From positions 83,858-142,689 of the forward strand of contig NVTE01000005.1 in assembly GCA_002401455.1 (NCBI GenBank): DNA of 58,832 bases, read 5' to 3'. Source of the stretch: Alphaproteobacteria bacterium. GTDB taxonomy: Bacteria; Pseudomonadota; Alphaproteobacteria; Sphingomonadales; Emcibacteraceae. The position numbers and the translations under genes are program-made. Below, in pieces: positions 17,420 through 26,441 of the stretch. The notes below the pieces were generated by a model. That model was not told the DNA's origin. It did no database searches and saw only the letters and a list, made by a program, of their open reading frames with translations. The first letter of the stretch is position 1. Each line of letters starts with the position of its first letter.

Positions 17420-18720
17420 TCAAGATCTAGTTCCGTGATTAATATGCCATTTTCATAACCCGTTACCCGTGCTTTGGCAATATAACCTGGTGTTAAATCT
17501 GCTAAAATTTTCGCCGGTGCAAAATGTTCCGTATGACCGATGACTGATTTTCCGGCCTCCTGAACCTTTTCCACCAGAATCGATACCGTCTTTCCAACCT
17601 GAGAGGCCATATAGTCATCAAACTGTTGACTGCCCAGCGCCCGCAGGCGGGCCGCCCGTTCTTTACGTACCTTCTTGGCCACCGGCGGCATCCGCGCTGC
17701 CGGGGTGCCTTCACGGGCAGAATAAGGGAAGACATGCAGATAGGTCAGGCCACAATCTTTGACCAGATCCAGACTATTCTGGAACATTTCCTCGGTCTCG
17801 GTCGGGAAACCGGCGATGATATCAGCACCGAAGACCACATCGGGGCGGGCCGCACGCACCCGGCGACAGAATTCAATGCTGTCCTCCCGGGAATGGCGGC
17901 GCTTCATGCGTTTCAGCACCATATTATCCCCGGCCTGCAGGCTCAGGTGCAAATGAGGCATCATGCGCGGCTCTTGGGTGATGACCTCAAACAACGCCTC
18001 ATCAATCTCGATCGAATCTATCGAGCTCAGGCGCAATCGTTTCAGGTCCGGAACGAGCTTTAATATCTTCTGGCATAACGTGCCCAGGCTGGGGTTTCCC
18101 GGCAGGTCGGGGCCAAAGGACGTGATATCGACCCCGGTGATGATCACTTCCTGATAGCCGTTATCGACCAATCGTTGCACTTGCGTAATGACCTCACCCA
18201 TGGGTACAGACCGGCTGTTGCCGCGACCGTAGGGAATAATACAGAAGGTACAGCGGTGATCACAGCCATTCTGGACCTGGACAAAAGCCCGGGTCCGTTC
18301 CTCATAACCGTCAATCAGGTGGTTGGCGGTCTCTTTGACCGACATGATGTCATTAACCAGCAGCCGTTCTGTCTGATCAAGGCCGAAATTGGTATAACTG
18401 TCCGCCCGGAGCTTTTCCTCATTGCCCAGAACCTGGTCAACTTCGTCCATGGCGATGAATTTTTCCGGGCTGATCTGGGCCGCACAGCCGGTGACGATGA
18501 TTTTAGCTTCAGGATTCTCTTTGCGGGTCCGGCGGATCGCCTGACGGGCCTGGCGGGTGGCCTCGGCGGTGACGGCACAGGTGTTGAAGATCACCGTGTC
18601 CATCAGCCCGGCGGCCTCGGCATGATTTTTCATCACTTCGGATTCGTAGCTGTTCAGCCGACAGCCAAAAGTTACCACCCGAGCTTTATTGTTGGCTTTA
18701 TTTTTGTCCTGGGTTGTCAT
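17416..18720 (-). CDS. mtaB: tRNA t6A37 methylthiotransferase MtaB
   Basis: A 434-residue radical-SAM methylthiotransferase that converts t6A37 to ms2t6A37 in tRNAs decoding ANN codons. The N-terminal UPF0004 domain carries cluster ligands C20 (TFGCRLNSYES), C48 (NTCAVT) and C79 (GCAAQ). The radical-SAM cluster is CDHRCTFC with C153, C157 and C160. A C-terminal TRAM domain is present. The TFGCRLN start separates MtaB from MiaB and RimO. It overlaps dapF by 4 nt and ftsY by 4 nt in a leftward operon. Confidence 0.93.
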   Translation of the reverse strand: MTTQDKNKANNKARVVTFGCRLNSYESEVMKNHAEAAGLMDTVIFNTCAVTAEATRQARQAIRRTRKENPEAKIIVTGCAAQISPEKFIAMDEVDQVLGNEEKLRADSYTNFGLDQTERLLVNDIMSVKETANHLIDGYEERTRAFVQVQNGCDHRCTFCIIPYGRGNSRSVPMGEVITQVQRLVDNGYQEVIITGVDITSFGPDLPGNPSLGTLCQKILKLVPDLKRLRLSSIDSIEIDEALFEVITQEPRMMPHLHLSLQAGDNMVLKRMKRRHSREDSIEFCRRVRAARPDVVFGADIIAGFPTETEEMFQNSLDLVKDCGLTYLHVFPYSAREGTPAARMPPVAKKVRKERAARLRALGSQQFDDYMASQVGKTVSILVEKVQEAGKSVIGHTEHFAPAKILADLTPGYIAKARVTGYENGILITELDLE

Positions 18721-19574
18721 GTAATATCATCCAGACAGATCTCACCATCAAAAACATAGCTCACCGCGCCGGCCATCATCACGTGGCCATTCGCCGCCCA
18801 TTCCATCGTCAGCACCCCGCCGTCGAGCTCAATGATCGCCTTGCGGTCAACCAGACCGCGCACGCTGGCCGCGACAACCGCAGAACAAGCCGCGGAACCA
18901 CAGGCTTCGGTAATGCCGGCACCCCGTTCCCAGACCCGAAGGCGCAATTCGCTGATGCCCTGACCATTGGGTCCCCAATTTTCCACAATGCTCACATTAA
19001 CCCGCTCGGGGAACAAAGCATGGTTTTCGATCTGAGGTCCAAGCTCGTCGAGCGCAATGCTATCCACATCATCGACAAAGAAGATCACATGGGGGTTGCC
19101 CATATTAACCGCCACTGGGTCCGATAGCGGCCCAACGGTGAGCTTCAGATGGTCGGTGTCCATTTTCTGTGACAAGGGAATCTGGTGCCAGTCCCGGACC
19201 GGCGCGCCCATATCGACCCGGATCAGATCGCCGTCGCGCATCGCCGACAGCAGTCCGGCTCCGGTTTCAATGGACACCTGGACACAGTCTTTCTCGCGTA
19301 ACAGGATGTCGCCGACACAGCGGGTGGCATTACCGCAAGCATTGACCTCGCTACCGTCGGCATTCTGGATACGCATGAAGACATCCGCCGCCGTGCTCGG
19401 CAACAGGGTGATGATCTGATCACAGCCAATGCCGCGATTTCGGCTGGCAATATGGCGCGCCTGATCCTCGGTCAGATCAAGGTGATCCGTCCGGCCATCA
19501 AATATCACAAAGTCATTACCCAGGCCATGCATCTTGCGAAAGAAATGCAGATGGCTTACCAATCTAATAGTCAT
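18717..19574 (-). CDS. dapF: Diaminopimelate epimerase
   Basis: A 285-residue PLP-independent epimerase converting LL- to meso-diaminopimelate for lysine and peptidoglycan synthesis. The two catalytic cysteines are C80 in NACGNATRC and C225 in TEACGSAAC, and the N-terminal KMHGLGNDFV signature is intact. It is the first gene of dapF-mtaB-ftsY-yciB; the stop overlaps the mtaB start (ATGA). A 61-nt gap separates it from the SLC13 permease on the same strand, with no terminator evident, so read-through from that gene is possible. Confidence 0.96.
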   Translation of the reverse strand: MTIRLVSHLHFFRKMHGLGNDFVIFDGRTDHLDLTEDQARHIASRNRGIGCDQIITLLPSTAADVFMRIQNADGSEVNACGNATRCVGDILLREKDCVQVSIETGAGLLSAMRDGDLIRVDMGAPVRDWHQIPLSQKMDTDHLKLTVGPLSDPVAVNMGNPHVIFFVDDVDSIALDELGPQIENHALFPERVNVSIVENWGPNGQGISELRLRVWERGAGITEACGSAACSAVVAASVRGLVDRKAIIELDGGVLTMEWAANGHVMMAGAVSYVFDGEICLDDIT

Positions 19575-19635
19575 ACTGCCTTATATGGGACGTTTCCGGG
19601 GAAAGTCCATAAGAATCTTGGCTTGCACAGTCCAA

Positions 19636-21075
19636 TTAGGTGAAAATCAGCGGCACCAGAGCATAAGACAGGCTGGTGACCACCACAATGCCCACCAGGT
19701 TAAGCCGGAATCCCGCATTGGCCATCTGGGGGATGGTCACCTCCCCGGTGGAATAGATCACCGCATTAGGCGCGGTCGCCACCGGCAGCATGAAGGCGCA
19801 GCTCGCCGCCAAGGCCACCGGGGCAAACAGCATCATCGGATCAATACCGGTTACCACCGCCAAGGCCCCAAGCACCGGCAGCAGGGTCGCCACAGTTGCG
19901 GTATTGCTGGTCAATTCGGTCATGAAGATCACCATGGCCACCAGACAGAGCACCATCAGGATCAGCGGCAGGGCGCCCAGCGCCGACAAAGCCGTCCCCA
20001 GCCACAGGGCCAGGCCCGAGGCCTTGACCGCCGCCGCCAGGCTCAATCCACCGCCAAACAGCAAAAGCACACCCCAGGGAATGCGGTTGGCACTGTCCCA
20101 GTCGAGCAGAGCCGTGCCCTTCTCTGTCGTGCAGCCGGACGGGATGATAAACAGCACCGTCGCGCCGCCGACAGCAATCATCGCGTCATTGAGCCACAAT
20201 ACAATCTGTAGATTCTGCTGCACCGGCACCCGGAAGACCCAGCACAGGGCCACGGTCAGGAACACCAGCGCCACCCGTCTTTCCGGTCGCTTCATGGGCC
20301 CCATCTCCGCCAGTTCCGCACGGAGCATGGTCTGCGCCACCGGGGCATCGGACAGGTTAAAAGGATAGGCCCATTTGGTCAGCACCAGCCAGGCCAGCGG
20401 CACCATGATCAACACGGTGGGGATGCCAAACAACATCCAGGTAAAGAAACTGATTTCCAACCCATAAGTCTCTTTCATGAAACTGACCACAAATAGATTG
20501 GGCGGGGTGCCGATCGGCGTGCCCAAGCCCCCTATGCTGGCGGCATAGGCAATGCCGAGAATCAGACACAGGACAAAACCCTGATGGCGGCTGTCCTGGT
20601 CCTTGACCATTTCCCCGGCCAGTGACAGGGCAATCGGGATCATCATGATCGTGCTGGCGGTATTGCTGATCCACATGGACATCAGAGCCGTGGCCGCCAT
20701 GAAGCCGCCGACAATCGCCGCCGGATTACTGCCGACCCGCACCAGAATATTGAGCGCCAGTCGCCGGTGAAGATTCCAGCGCGCCAAAGCCGTGGCAATG
20801 ATAAAACCGCCGAGCAGCAGGAAGATGGTCGGCCGGGCAAAGGGCGCGGTGCTCTCGCCCATGGTCATAATGCCCAGCGCCGGAAACAACAGCATCGGCA
20901 GCAGGGAGGTGATCGGAATCGGCAGGACCTCTGTCGACCACCAGGAGGCCAACAGCAGGGCGACACCAGCGGTTTTCCATGCCGGTTCACTCATGCCGTC
21001 CGGGGCCGCCACCATCAGTGGGATTAAAAAAAACACCAGACCGATTAACAGGCCAATACGCCGCGCCTTACTCAT
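19636..21075 (-). CDS. SLC13/DASS-family sodium:carboxylate symporter
   Basis: A 479-residue permease with about 11-12 spans and the two-fold repeated SNT motif of the divalent anion:Na+ symporter family: WISNTASTIMM in the first half and TELTSNTATVA in the second. These bind sodium and a carboxylate. Substrates of the family include C4-dicarboxylates, citrate and sulfate; the substrate here cannot be read from sequence. The ATG at 21075 (MSKARRIGLL) was chosen because GGGAGAA lies just upstream. A longer reading from 21147 would include the promoter hexamers. It is divergent from the XRE-cupin regulator. Confidence 0.88.
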   Translation of the reverse strand: MSKARRIGLLIGLVFFLIPLMVAAPDGMSEPAWKTAGVALLLASWWSTEVLPIPITSLLPMLLFPALGIMTMGESTAPFARPTIFLLLGGFIIATALARWNLHRRLALNILVRVGSNPAAIVGGFMAATALMSMWISNTASTIMMIPIALSLAGEMVKDQDSRHQGFVLCLILGIAYAASIGGLGTPIGTPPNLFVVSFMKETYGLEISFFTWMLFGIPTVLIMVPLAWLVLTKWAYPFNLSDAPVAQTMLRAELAEMGPMKRPERRVALVFLTVALCWVFRVPVQQNLQIVLWLNDAMIAVGGATVLFIIPSGCTTEKGTALLDWDSANRIPWGVLLLFGGGLSLAAAVKASGLALWLGTALSALGALPLILMVLCLVAMVIFMTELTSNTATVATLLPVLGALAVVTGIDPMMLFAPVALAASCAFMLPVATAPNAVIYSTGEVTIPQMANAGFRLNLVGIVVVTSLSYALVPLIFT

Positions 21076-21119
21076 AGACAATTCTCCCTTGTGCCCTTTT
21101 CCAGGGTATTCAAGGAGGG

Positions 21120-21147
21120 AGTGTAGATCGTCGCCGGATAAAGTCAA
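21120..21147 (-). promoter_or_regulatory. Candidate promoter of the SLC13 permease
   Basis: On the minus strand TTGACT (21147-21142), a 16-nt spacer and TACACT (21125-21120) predict a start near 21113 and a 38-nt leader to the ATG at 21075. Pattern evidence only. Confidence 0.45.
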
Positions 21148-21171
21148 TTTTCCATTTCATTTAAGGGTCAT

Positions 21172-21203
21172 ATTCAATATAGTGGAATTTAGTTCCCTAT
21201 ACT
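21172..21203. promoter_or_regulatory. Regulator promoter with operator-like repeat
   Basis: ATTCAATATAGTGGAAT (21172-21188) closely resembles the perfect inverted repeat before kbl, sharing TGGAATTT. A second small dyad GGAA-TTTAG-TTCC (21184-21196) overlaps it, and TATACT (21198-21203) is a likely -10 for the XRE-cupin gene. It is a probable autoregulatory site that also faces the SLC13 promoter. Confidence 0.5.
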
Positions 21204-21227
21204 GCCCCCTATAACTTAAGGTCAGAT

Positions 21228-21800
21228 ATGCCCCGAAATTCACTGCCCGACGTCGGCCGGAAAATCAAACTGCTGCGCACCGAAAAGCAGCTGACCCTGG
21301 AACAGCTGGCCGCCATGTCCAGCGTCTCCAAGTCCATGCTGTCCCAGATTGAACGGGGCCGCACCAACCCGACCCTGGCCATCCTCTGGACCCTGACCAA
21401 ATCGCTGGACATTGATATCTCCGATCTGCTGAACAGTGACCAGGACGCCGAGGACGTCAGTCCTAAGATTGAGCTGGTCAAAGCCCACCAGCTGCCGGAA
21501 ATACAGAGCGCCGACGGCAAATGCACCCTGAAAATCCTCGGCCCCATTGATCTTGTCACCAAAACAGAATGGTATGATATGGTGATGACGGGTGGCGGCG
21601 TGCTCGATTCAGAAGGCCATGCCAACGGCACCAAAGAACATCTGACCCTGCTTGAAGGTGAATTATCGATCCGTACCGGTAGTGAGGAAATTATCCTGAC
21701 CGCCGGCGACACCGCCCGCTATGATGCCGACATCCCGCATTATATCGAAAATAAAGCTAAAAAAACTGCCCGGGCCCTGATGGTAGTGCTGACCCCCTGA
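21228..21800 (+). CDS. XRE-family transcriptional regulator with cupin sensor domain
   Basis: A 190-residue regulator. The N-terminal helix-turn-helix (about 8-63; TLEQLAAMSSVSKSMLSQIE, then RGRTNPTLAILWTLTKSLD) is of the XRE/HTH_3 type. A C-terminal cupin barrel (about 105-185; GTKEHLTLLEGELSIRTGS, AGDTARYDADIPHYIENK) probably binds a small effector. It lies between the divergent SLC13 permease and the downstream kbl-tdh genes, and matching operator-like repeats precede both its own gene and kbl. The likely role is ligand-responsive control of threonine/glycine catabolism and perhaps of the permease. This is inferred from context; the effector is unknown. Confidence 0.88.
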   Translation: MPRNSLPDVGRKIKLLRTEKQLTLEQLAAMSSVSKSMLSQIERGRTNPTLAILWTLTKSLDIDISDLLNSDQDAEDVSPKIELVKAHQLPEIQSADGKCTLKILGPIDLVTKTEWYDMVMTGGGVLDSEGHANGTKEHLTLLEGELSIRTGSEEIILTAGDTARYDADIPHYIENKAKKTARALMVVLTP

Positions 21801-21872
21801 GGGCTGGTCTTAGCCCATGAAGGCTAGTCCGGCCCGCCCAAGTCGTGTTTTTCCGCTATAGTAAAATATTTA

Positions 21873-21900
21873 TTGATTTAGCAATATATTAAACTATATT
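21873..21900 (+). promoter_or_regulatory. kbl-tdh promoter
   Basis: TTGATT (21873-21878), a 16-nt spacer and TATATT (21895-21900) predict a start near 21907, 25 nt before the kbl ATG, with CAGGAG between. Confidence 0.55.
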
Positions 21901-21915
21901 CCATTATATTGGAAT
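21898..21915. promoter_or_regulatory. Probable operator of the XRE-cupin regulator at kbl
   Basis: ATTCCA-TTATAT-TGGAAT is a perfect 6-bp-arm inverted repeat covering the end of the -10 hexamer and the predicted start site. That position would block initiation. A degenerate copy precedes the regulator gene at 21172-21188. Confidence 0.6.
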
Positions 21916-21931
21916 TTTACAGGAGCCGACC

Positions 21932-23128
21932 ATGAGCCAGACCTATGACGCCTATCTGACAGAACAATTACAGAGCCTGAAGGATCAGGGCCTGTATAAA
22001 GCCGAACGGACCATCACCAGTCCCCAACAGGCGGAAATTACCGTCAGCTCCGGCGGCGATCAGCCCTATATCAACTTCTGCGCCAATAATTATCTGGGCC
22101 TGTCCAATGACCAGACCCTGATTGATACCGCCAAGGATGCTCTGGATACCTATGGCTACGGTATGTCGTCGGTCCGCTTTATCTGTGGCACCCAGGACAT
22201 CCACAAGCAGCTGGAAAGCCGGCTGGCGACCTTTCTGAAACAGGAAGATGTCATCCTCTATCCCAGCTGTTTTGATGCCAATGCCGGTCTGTTCGAAACC
22301 CTGCTCGGGCCGGAAGATGCGATCATTTCCGATGCCCTCAACCATGCCAGCATCATTGACGGTGTCCGCCTGTCCAAACCGAAACGCTTTCGCTATGCCA
22401 ATAACGACATGGCGGCGCTGGAAGAGGCCCTGCAGCAGGCCCAGGACTGTCGCTTCCGCCTGATTGCCACCGACGGTGTCTTCTCCATGGACGGTATTCT
22501 GGCCAACCTGCCGGCGATCTGTGACCTAGCCGATAAATATAACGCGATGGTCATGGTCGATGACAGCCACGCGGTCGGCTTCATGGGAAAAACCGGTGCC
22601 GGGACCCCGGAACATTGGGGCGTCAGCGACCGGGTTGATATCCTGACCGGCACCCTGGGCAAGGCCCTTGGCGGCGCGTCCGGTGGTTATACCGCCGCCT
22701 CCCGTACGATCGTCGACTGGCTGCGTAACCGGTCCCGGCCTTATCTGTTCTCCAACACCCTGGCTCCGGTCATTGCCGCCACCACTTGCAAGGTGCTGGA
22801 CATCTTGCAGGAAAGTGGCGACCTGCGCCAGAAGCTGCGAGACAACAGCGACTATTTCCGCACCGCCATGACCACAGCCGGATTCACCCTGTCCGGCGCC
22901 GATCACCCGATCATCCCGGTCATGCTTGGTGATGCCCGGCTGGCGGCTGATATGGCTGAGCGGCTGCTGGACGAAGGCATATTTGTCGTCGGCTTCTCCT
23001 TTCCCGTGGTACCAAAGGACCAGGCCCGCATTCGCACCCAGATTTCAGCGGCTCACAGCCGGGACCAACTGGACAAAGCCATTGAGGCCTTCACGCGCAT
23101 CGGCCGTGACCTTGGCGTAATTAATTAA
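21932..23128 (+). CDS. kbl: 2-amino-3-ketobutyrate coenzyme A ligase
   Basis: A 398-residue PLP enzyme of the alpha-oxoamine synthase family that cleaves 2-amino-3-ketobutyrate with CoA to glycine and acetyl-CoA. The PLP lysine is K244 in [25 protein letters not shown] and the N-terminal [10 protein letters not shown] also match Kbl. It lies 9 nt before tdh, forming the two-step threonine degradation operon. A strong CAGGAG ribosome site is present. Confidence 0.95.
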   Translation: MSQTYDAYLTEQLQSLKDQGLYKAERTITSPQQAEITVSSGGDQPYINFCANNYLGLSNDQTLIDTAKDALDTYGYGMSSVRFICGTQDIHKQLESRLATFLKQEDVILYPSCFDANAGLFETLLGPEDAIISDALNHASIIDGVRLSKPKRFRYANNDMAALEEALQQAQDCRFRLIATDGVFSMDGILANLPAICDLADKYNAMVMVDDSHAVGFMGKTGAGTPEHWGVSDRVDILTGTLGKALGGASGGYTAASRTIVDWLRNRSRPYLFSNTLAPVIAATTCKVLDILQESGDLRQKLRDNSDYFRTAMTTAGFTLSGADHPIIPVMLGDARLAADMAERLLDEGIFVVGFSFPVVPKDQARIRTQISAAHSRDQLDKAIEAFTRIGRDLGVIN

Positions 23129-23137
23129 GGGAGACAA

Positions 23138-24178
23138 ATGATGAAAGCTTTGGTTAAAGCAAAAGCAGAACCAGGCATCTGGCTCGAAGATGTCCCCCTG
23201 CCTGAGGTCGGCCATAATGATGTTCTGGTCAAGGTCCATAAAACCGCCATCTGTGGCACCGATATTCATATCTATAACTGGGATGACTGGGCCCGGAAAA
23301 CCATCCCGGTACCGATGACGGTCGGCCATGAGTTCTCCGGCGAGATTGTCGAGATGGGCTCGGAAGTCCGGGGCCTGAGCCTGGACCAGCGGGTCTCAGC
23401 CGAGGGCCATATCACCTGTGGCCATTGCCGCAACTGCCGGGCCGGCAAAAGACACCTGTGCCGTAATACCCTGGGCGTTGGTGTCAACCGCACCGGATCA
23501 TTTGCCGAATATGTCGCCATTCCGGCGGTCAATATCTGTCCGTTGCCCGATGGCATCAGCCATGACATGGGCGCGATCCTTGATCCGCTGGGCAATGCCG
23601 CCCATACGGTTCTAGAATTTGACCTGGTCGGGGAAGATGTGCTGATCACCGGGGCCGGACCGATCGGCATCATGGCCGTCGCCCTGGCCCGTCATGTGGG
23701 GGCGCGCAATATTGTCATTACCGATGTCAATGATTACCGGCTGGACCTGGCCAAGAAAATGGGCGCGACCCGAGCGGTAAATGTCACCCGACAATCCCTG
23801 GCAGATGTGATGGCAGAACTTAACATGACCGAAGGCTTTGATGTGGGCCTTGAAATGTCCGGCGTGCCGTCGGCCTTCAGGAATATGCTCGACACCATCA
23901 ATCACGGCGGCAAGATCGCCCTGCTCGGAATCCTGCCCGAGGACACGGGCATCGACTGGACCCAGGTGATCTTCAAGGGCCTGGAAATTCACGGTATCTA
24001 TGGCCGCAAGATGTTTGAAACCTGGTATAAAATGATCGCCCTGCTCGAGGGTGGACTCGACATCAGCCCGATCCTGACCCATGGCTTTGTTCTGGATGAT
24101 TTCCAGCAGGGTTTTGACGTCATGCGGTCTGGCCAGTCGGGCAAAGTTATTCTGGACTGGACAAAAATTACAATTTGA
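23138..24178 (+). CDS. tdh: L-threonine 3-dehydrogenase
   Basis: A 346-residue zinc-dependent medium-chain dehydrogenase oxidising L-threonine to 2-amino-3-ketobutyrate with NAD+. Catalytic zinc ligands include C39 (AICGTD) and GHE. The four structural-zinc cysteines are in [15 protein letters not shown], and the Rossmann motif is [10 protein letters not shown]. It follows kbl in the same operon with AGGGAGA just upstream. An ATGATG start leaves a one-codon ambiguity. The gene ends 9 nt from the convergent histidine kinase, with no terminator seen. Confidence 0.96.
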   Translation: MMKALVKAKAEPGIWLEDVPLPEVGHNDVLVKVHKTAICGTDIHIYNWDDWARKTIPVPMTVGHEFSGEIVEMGSEVRGLSLDQRVSAEGHITCGHCRNCRAGKRHLCRNTLGVGVNRTGSFAEYVAIPAVNICPLPDGISHDMGAILDPLGNAAHTVLEFDLVGEDVLITGAGPIGIMAVALARHVGARNIVITDVNDYRLDLAKKMGATRAVNVTRQSLADVMAELNMTEGFDVGLEMSGVPSAFRNMLDTINHGGKIALLGILPEDTGIDWTQVIFKGLEIHGIYGRKMFETWYKMIALLEGGLDISPILTHGFVLDDFQQGFDVMRSGQSGKVILDWTKITI

Positions 24179-24187
24179 ATAATTCGG

Positions 24188-25870
24188 TCAGGCCATCTGC
24201 TCAGTGGTCAAAGTCATCGGAAATAAAAGGGTAATTTCGGTGCCAACCCCGACGGTGCTCTGAATCGAGAACTCGCCGCCGAGCAGCTCCACAAAGGCTT
24301 TGACCAAGGGAAGTCCGAGCCCTGTTCCCTCTTGTTTGCGAACCAGGTGATGGCCAGCCTGACCAAAGGGCTGCAGGGCAATCACCAGTTCGTCTTCTGA
24401 CATGCCGATTCCGCTATCCGCCAGAGTAATTTTCATCTCCCCGCCCATCTGTAGTTCTGCGGACAGGGTTATCGCCCCGCCGCCCGGGGTAAATTTAATG
24501 GCATTACTCAGTAAATTATAAAAAATCTGCCGAATCATCCGTTCGTCAGACTGGATCGGGGGCAGATCATCTGAGATTCTATTAATGGTTTCTAATTCGG
24601 CTTTTGTCGTCGCAGTGCGGGTATGGCGTAAAGATTGTTCGGCAATATCCTGAATATAAACCGTCTCTATTGTGGTGGTAAAATTACCGGACTCTACTTT
24701 GGATAAATCAAGAATTTCATTGATAATGTCCAGAAGATGATAGCCACTCTGATTGATATCACCAGCATATTCACCAATTTTATCGTCGCCGGATTTGTTT
24801 TGGGCCATATTCTGGATCAGGTCGGAAAAGCCGATAATGGCATTGAGCGGCGTCCGCAGTTCATGGGACATTTTGGCCAGAAATTCAGACTTGGCCCGGT
24901 TGGCCTTTTCGGCCCCCAGGAGGGCGACCTCGAGCTTTCTCTTCTCCGCCTCCCGCTCCTTCAAATAGCGGAAACGAAAAGTTGAGAAAGTTAACACAGA
25001 CAGGCATAAAAACAATGTCACCAACCGAAGAAGAAGGGTTCCCCGGGTTTGGGCATTGGCAATAAAATTTGGCATGGCGACAATTTGCCACGACCCGCCG
25101 GGCACAGCAATTGACAACATGATATTTTCATCAAGGAAGGCATCGGGGTTGCCATAAAAAACGTCCCCAACCTGGCCTTTGGCATCCCGGCCCCGTATTG
25201 AAATACCGTAATCCTTATCGTTAACATTTATAATGCCAAACAATTCTTGCGCATCAATCAGCACCGATACAATACCCCAAAAGCTTCCTGCTGGCTTACC
25301 GTCCCGGTCTTCGGCCAGATACACCGGCTCCCGGGCAATCAACACATTTCTGCCCTGCACCGACATCAGCGGCCCGGCAATAACCTGTTTTCCCGTTGAC
25401 TTGGCTAAAAAGGCCAATTCCCGCTGGCTCTTTGAGGTGCGGTAGTCCAGGCCGAGGGCCGCCTTGTTTTCCGCTAATGGATAAACATATTTCACCACCA
25501 TATTCGGAGCTGCCCCAATACTGATGATATGGGATTTCTTCCGCAAAATATTATGGGTAAAGGTATTAAAACTCTCTTCTGTGATGTCAGGGTTGACGGA
25601 AATATACGCCGCCAGGCCCCCAAGCTGAAAAAGCGTTTTATTCAACTCCCGTTCAATATCTGACCGGATCACCATCATGGATTGTAAAGAATCCATCCTT
25701 GCGTGGTCCGTCAAGGCAGCCTGCCCTGTCCGCTCAACAAAAACCGTAAAACTGACAATACCCGCCAGAATGCCAAGGGTGCTTACGATCAACCCCCACC
25801 TAATTCTTATTTTCCGGAAGTGACGTTTGAAATAATATGTCACATAACGTTGAATCTGTTTCATAAACAA
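24188..25870 (-). CDS. Membrane sensor histidine kinase with CHASE-like periplasmic domain
   Basis: A 560-residue kinase. A first membrane helix (about 25-46), a periplasmic domain of about 230 residues resembling CHASE, and a second helix (about 278-298) are followed by a short coiled coil. The HisKA domain has the phosphoacceptor H336 in FLAKMSHELRTPLN. The HATPase domain has the N box (NLLSNAIKFTPGG), G1 (DSGIGMSEDE) and G2 (GTGLGLPLVK). There is no receiver domain and no response regulator in the window, so it is an orphan hybrid-partner type kinase. CHASE domains bind small ligands; which one is unknown here. It is convergent with tdh. Confidence 0.9.
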   Translation of the reverse strand: MFMKQIQRYVTYYFKRHFRKIRIRWGLIVSTLGILAGIVSFTVFVERTGQAALTDHARMDSLQSMMVIRSDIERELNKTLFQLGGLAAYISVNPDITEESFNTFTHNILRKKSHIISIGAAPNMVVKYVYPLAENKAALGLDYRTSKSQRELAFLAKSTGKQVIAGPLMSVQGRNVLIAREPVYLAEDRDGKPAGSFWGIVSVLIDAQELFGIINVNDKDYGISIRGRDAKGQVGDVFYGNPDAFLDENIMLSIAVPGGSWQIVAMPNFIANAQTRGTLLLRLVTLFLCLSVLTFSTFRFRYLKEREAEKRKLEVALLGAEKANRAKSEFLAKMSHELRTPLNAIIGFSDLIQNMAQNKSGDDKIGEYAGDINQSGYHLLDIINEILDLSKVESGNFTTTIETVYIQDIAEQSLRHTRTATTKAELETINRISDDLPPIQSDERMIRQIFYNLLSNAIKFTPGGGAITLSAELQMGGEMKITLADSGIGMSEDELVIALQPFGQAGHHLVRKQEGTGLGLPLVKAFVELLGGEFSIQSTVGVGTEITLLFPMTLTTEQMA

Positions 25871-25885
25871 ACCAGTACTCGATTA

Positions 25886-26356
25886 CTAATGGCAAGAAAT
25901 TGTAATATTACGTTTTTCCAGATATTTCTGATGATAATCTTCGCCAGGCCAGAATTTCTCAGCCCGGGTAACCTCGGTCACGATCGGGTCCGGCCACAGA
26001 TCAGAGGCGTCACAGGCTGTGCGCGATTGGTCCGCAATTTGTTTCTGGCCTGCGGAATGGTAATAGATCGCTGATCGGTACTGGCTGCCGCTGTCCGGTC
26101 CCTGCCGGTTTAGGGTCGTCGGATTATGACTGTGCCAGAAGAGGTCAAGCAACGTCTCATAGCTGACAATTTCAGGATCAAAGCAGACTTCGACCACTTC
26201 CGCATGACCGGTCTGGCCGGAACAAATATCTTCATAGGAAGGATTATCCAGCTGGCCGCCACTATAGCCGACGACGGTGGATAGAACGCCCGCCACCTTG
26301 TCATAATCCAACTGAACACCCCAGAAGCACCCGGCTGCAAAGGTCGCTTTTTCCAT
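25886..26356 (-). CDS. msrA: Peptide methionine sulfoxide reductase MsrA
   Basis: A 156-residue enzyme reducing methionine-S-sulfoxide in oxidised proteins. The catalytic cysteine is C10 in AAGCFWGVQ. Conserved GYSGG, SGQTGHAEVVEV and GSQYRSAIYYH segments follow, and a C-terminal cysteine (ISCH) can act as the resolving residue. It is upstream of, and on the same strand as, the histidine kinase, with a 15-nt gap. Co-transcription is likely by spacing, but a functional tie is only inferred. Confidence 0.95.
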   Translation of the reverse strand: MEKATFAAGCFWGVQLDYDKVAGVLSTVVGYSGGQLDNPSYEDICSGQTGHAEVVEVCFDPEIVSYETLLDLFWHSHNPTTLNRQGPDSGSQYRSAIYYHSAGQKQIADQSRTACDASDLWPDPIVTEVTRAEKFWPGEDYHQKYLEKRNITISCH

Positions 26357-26441
26357 AATTTCTACTCCACTTAATGAACCATAGTATAAAATGAGAAAAG
26401 CTGCAATTTTTTCTTATATTATAATGATGTAATATATTTAA

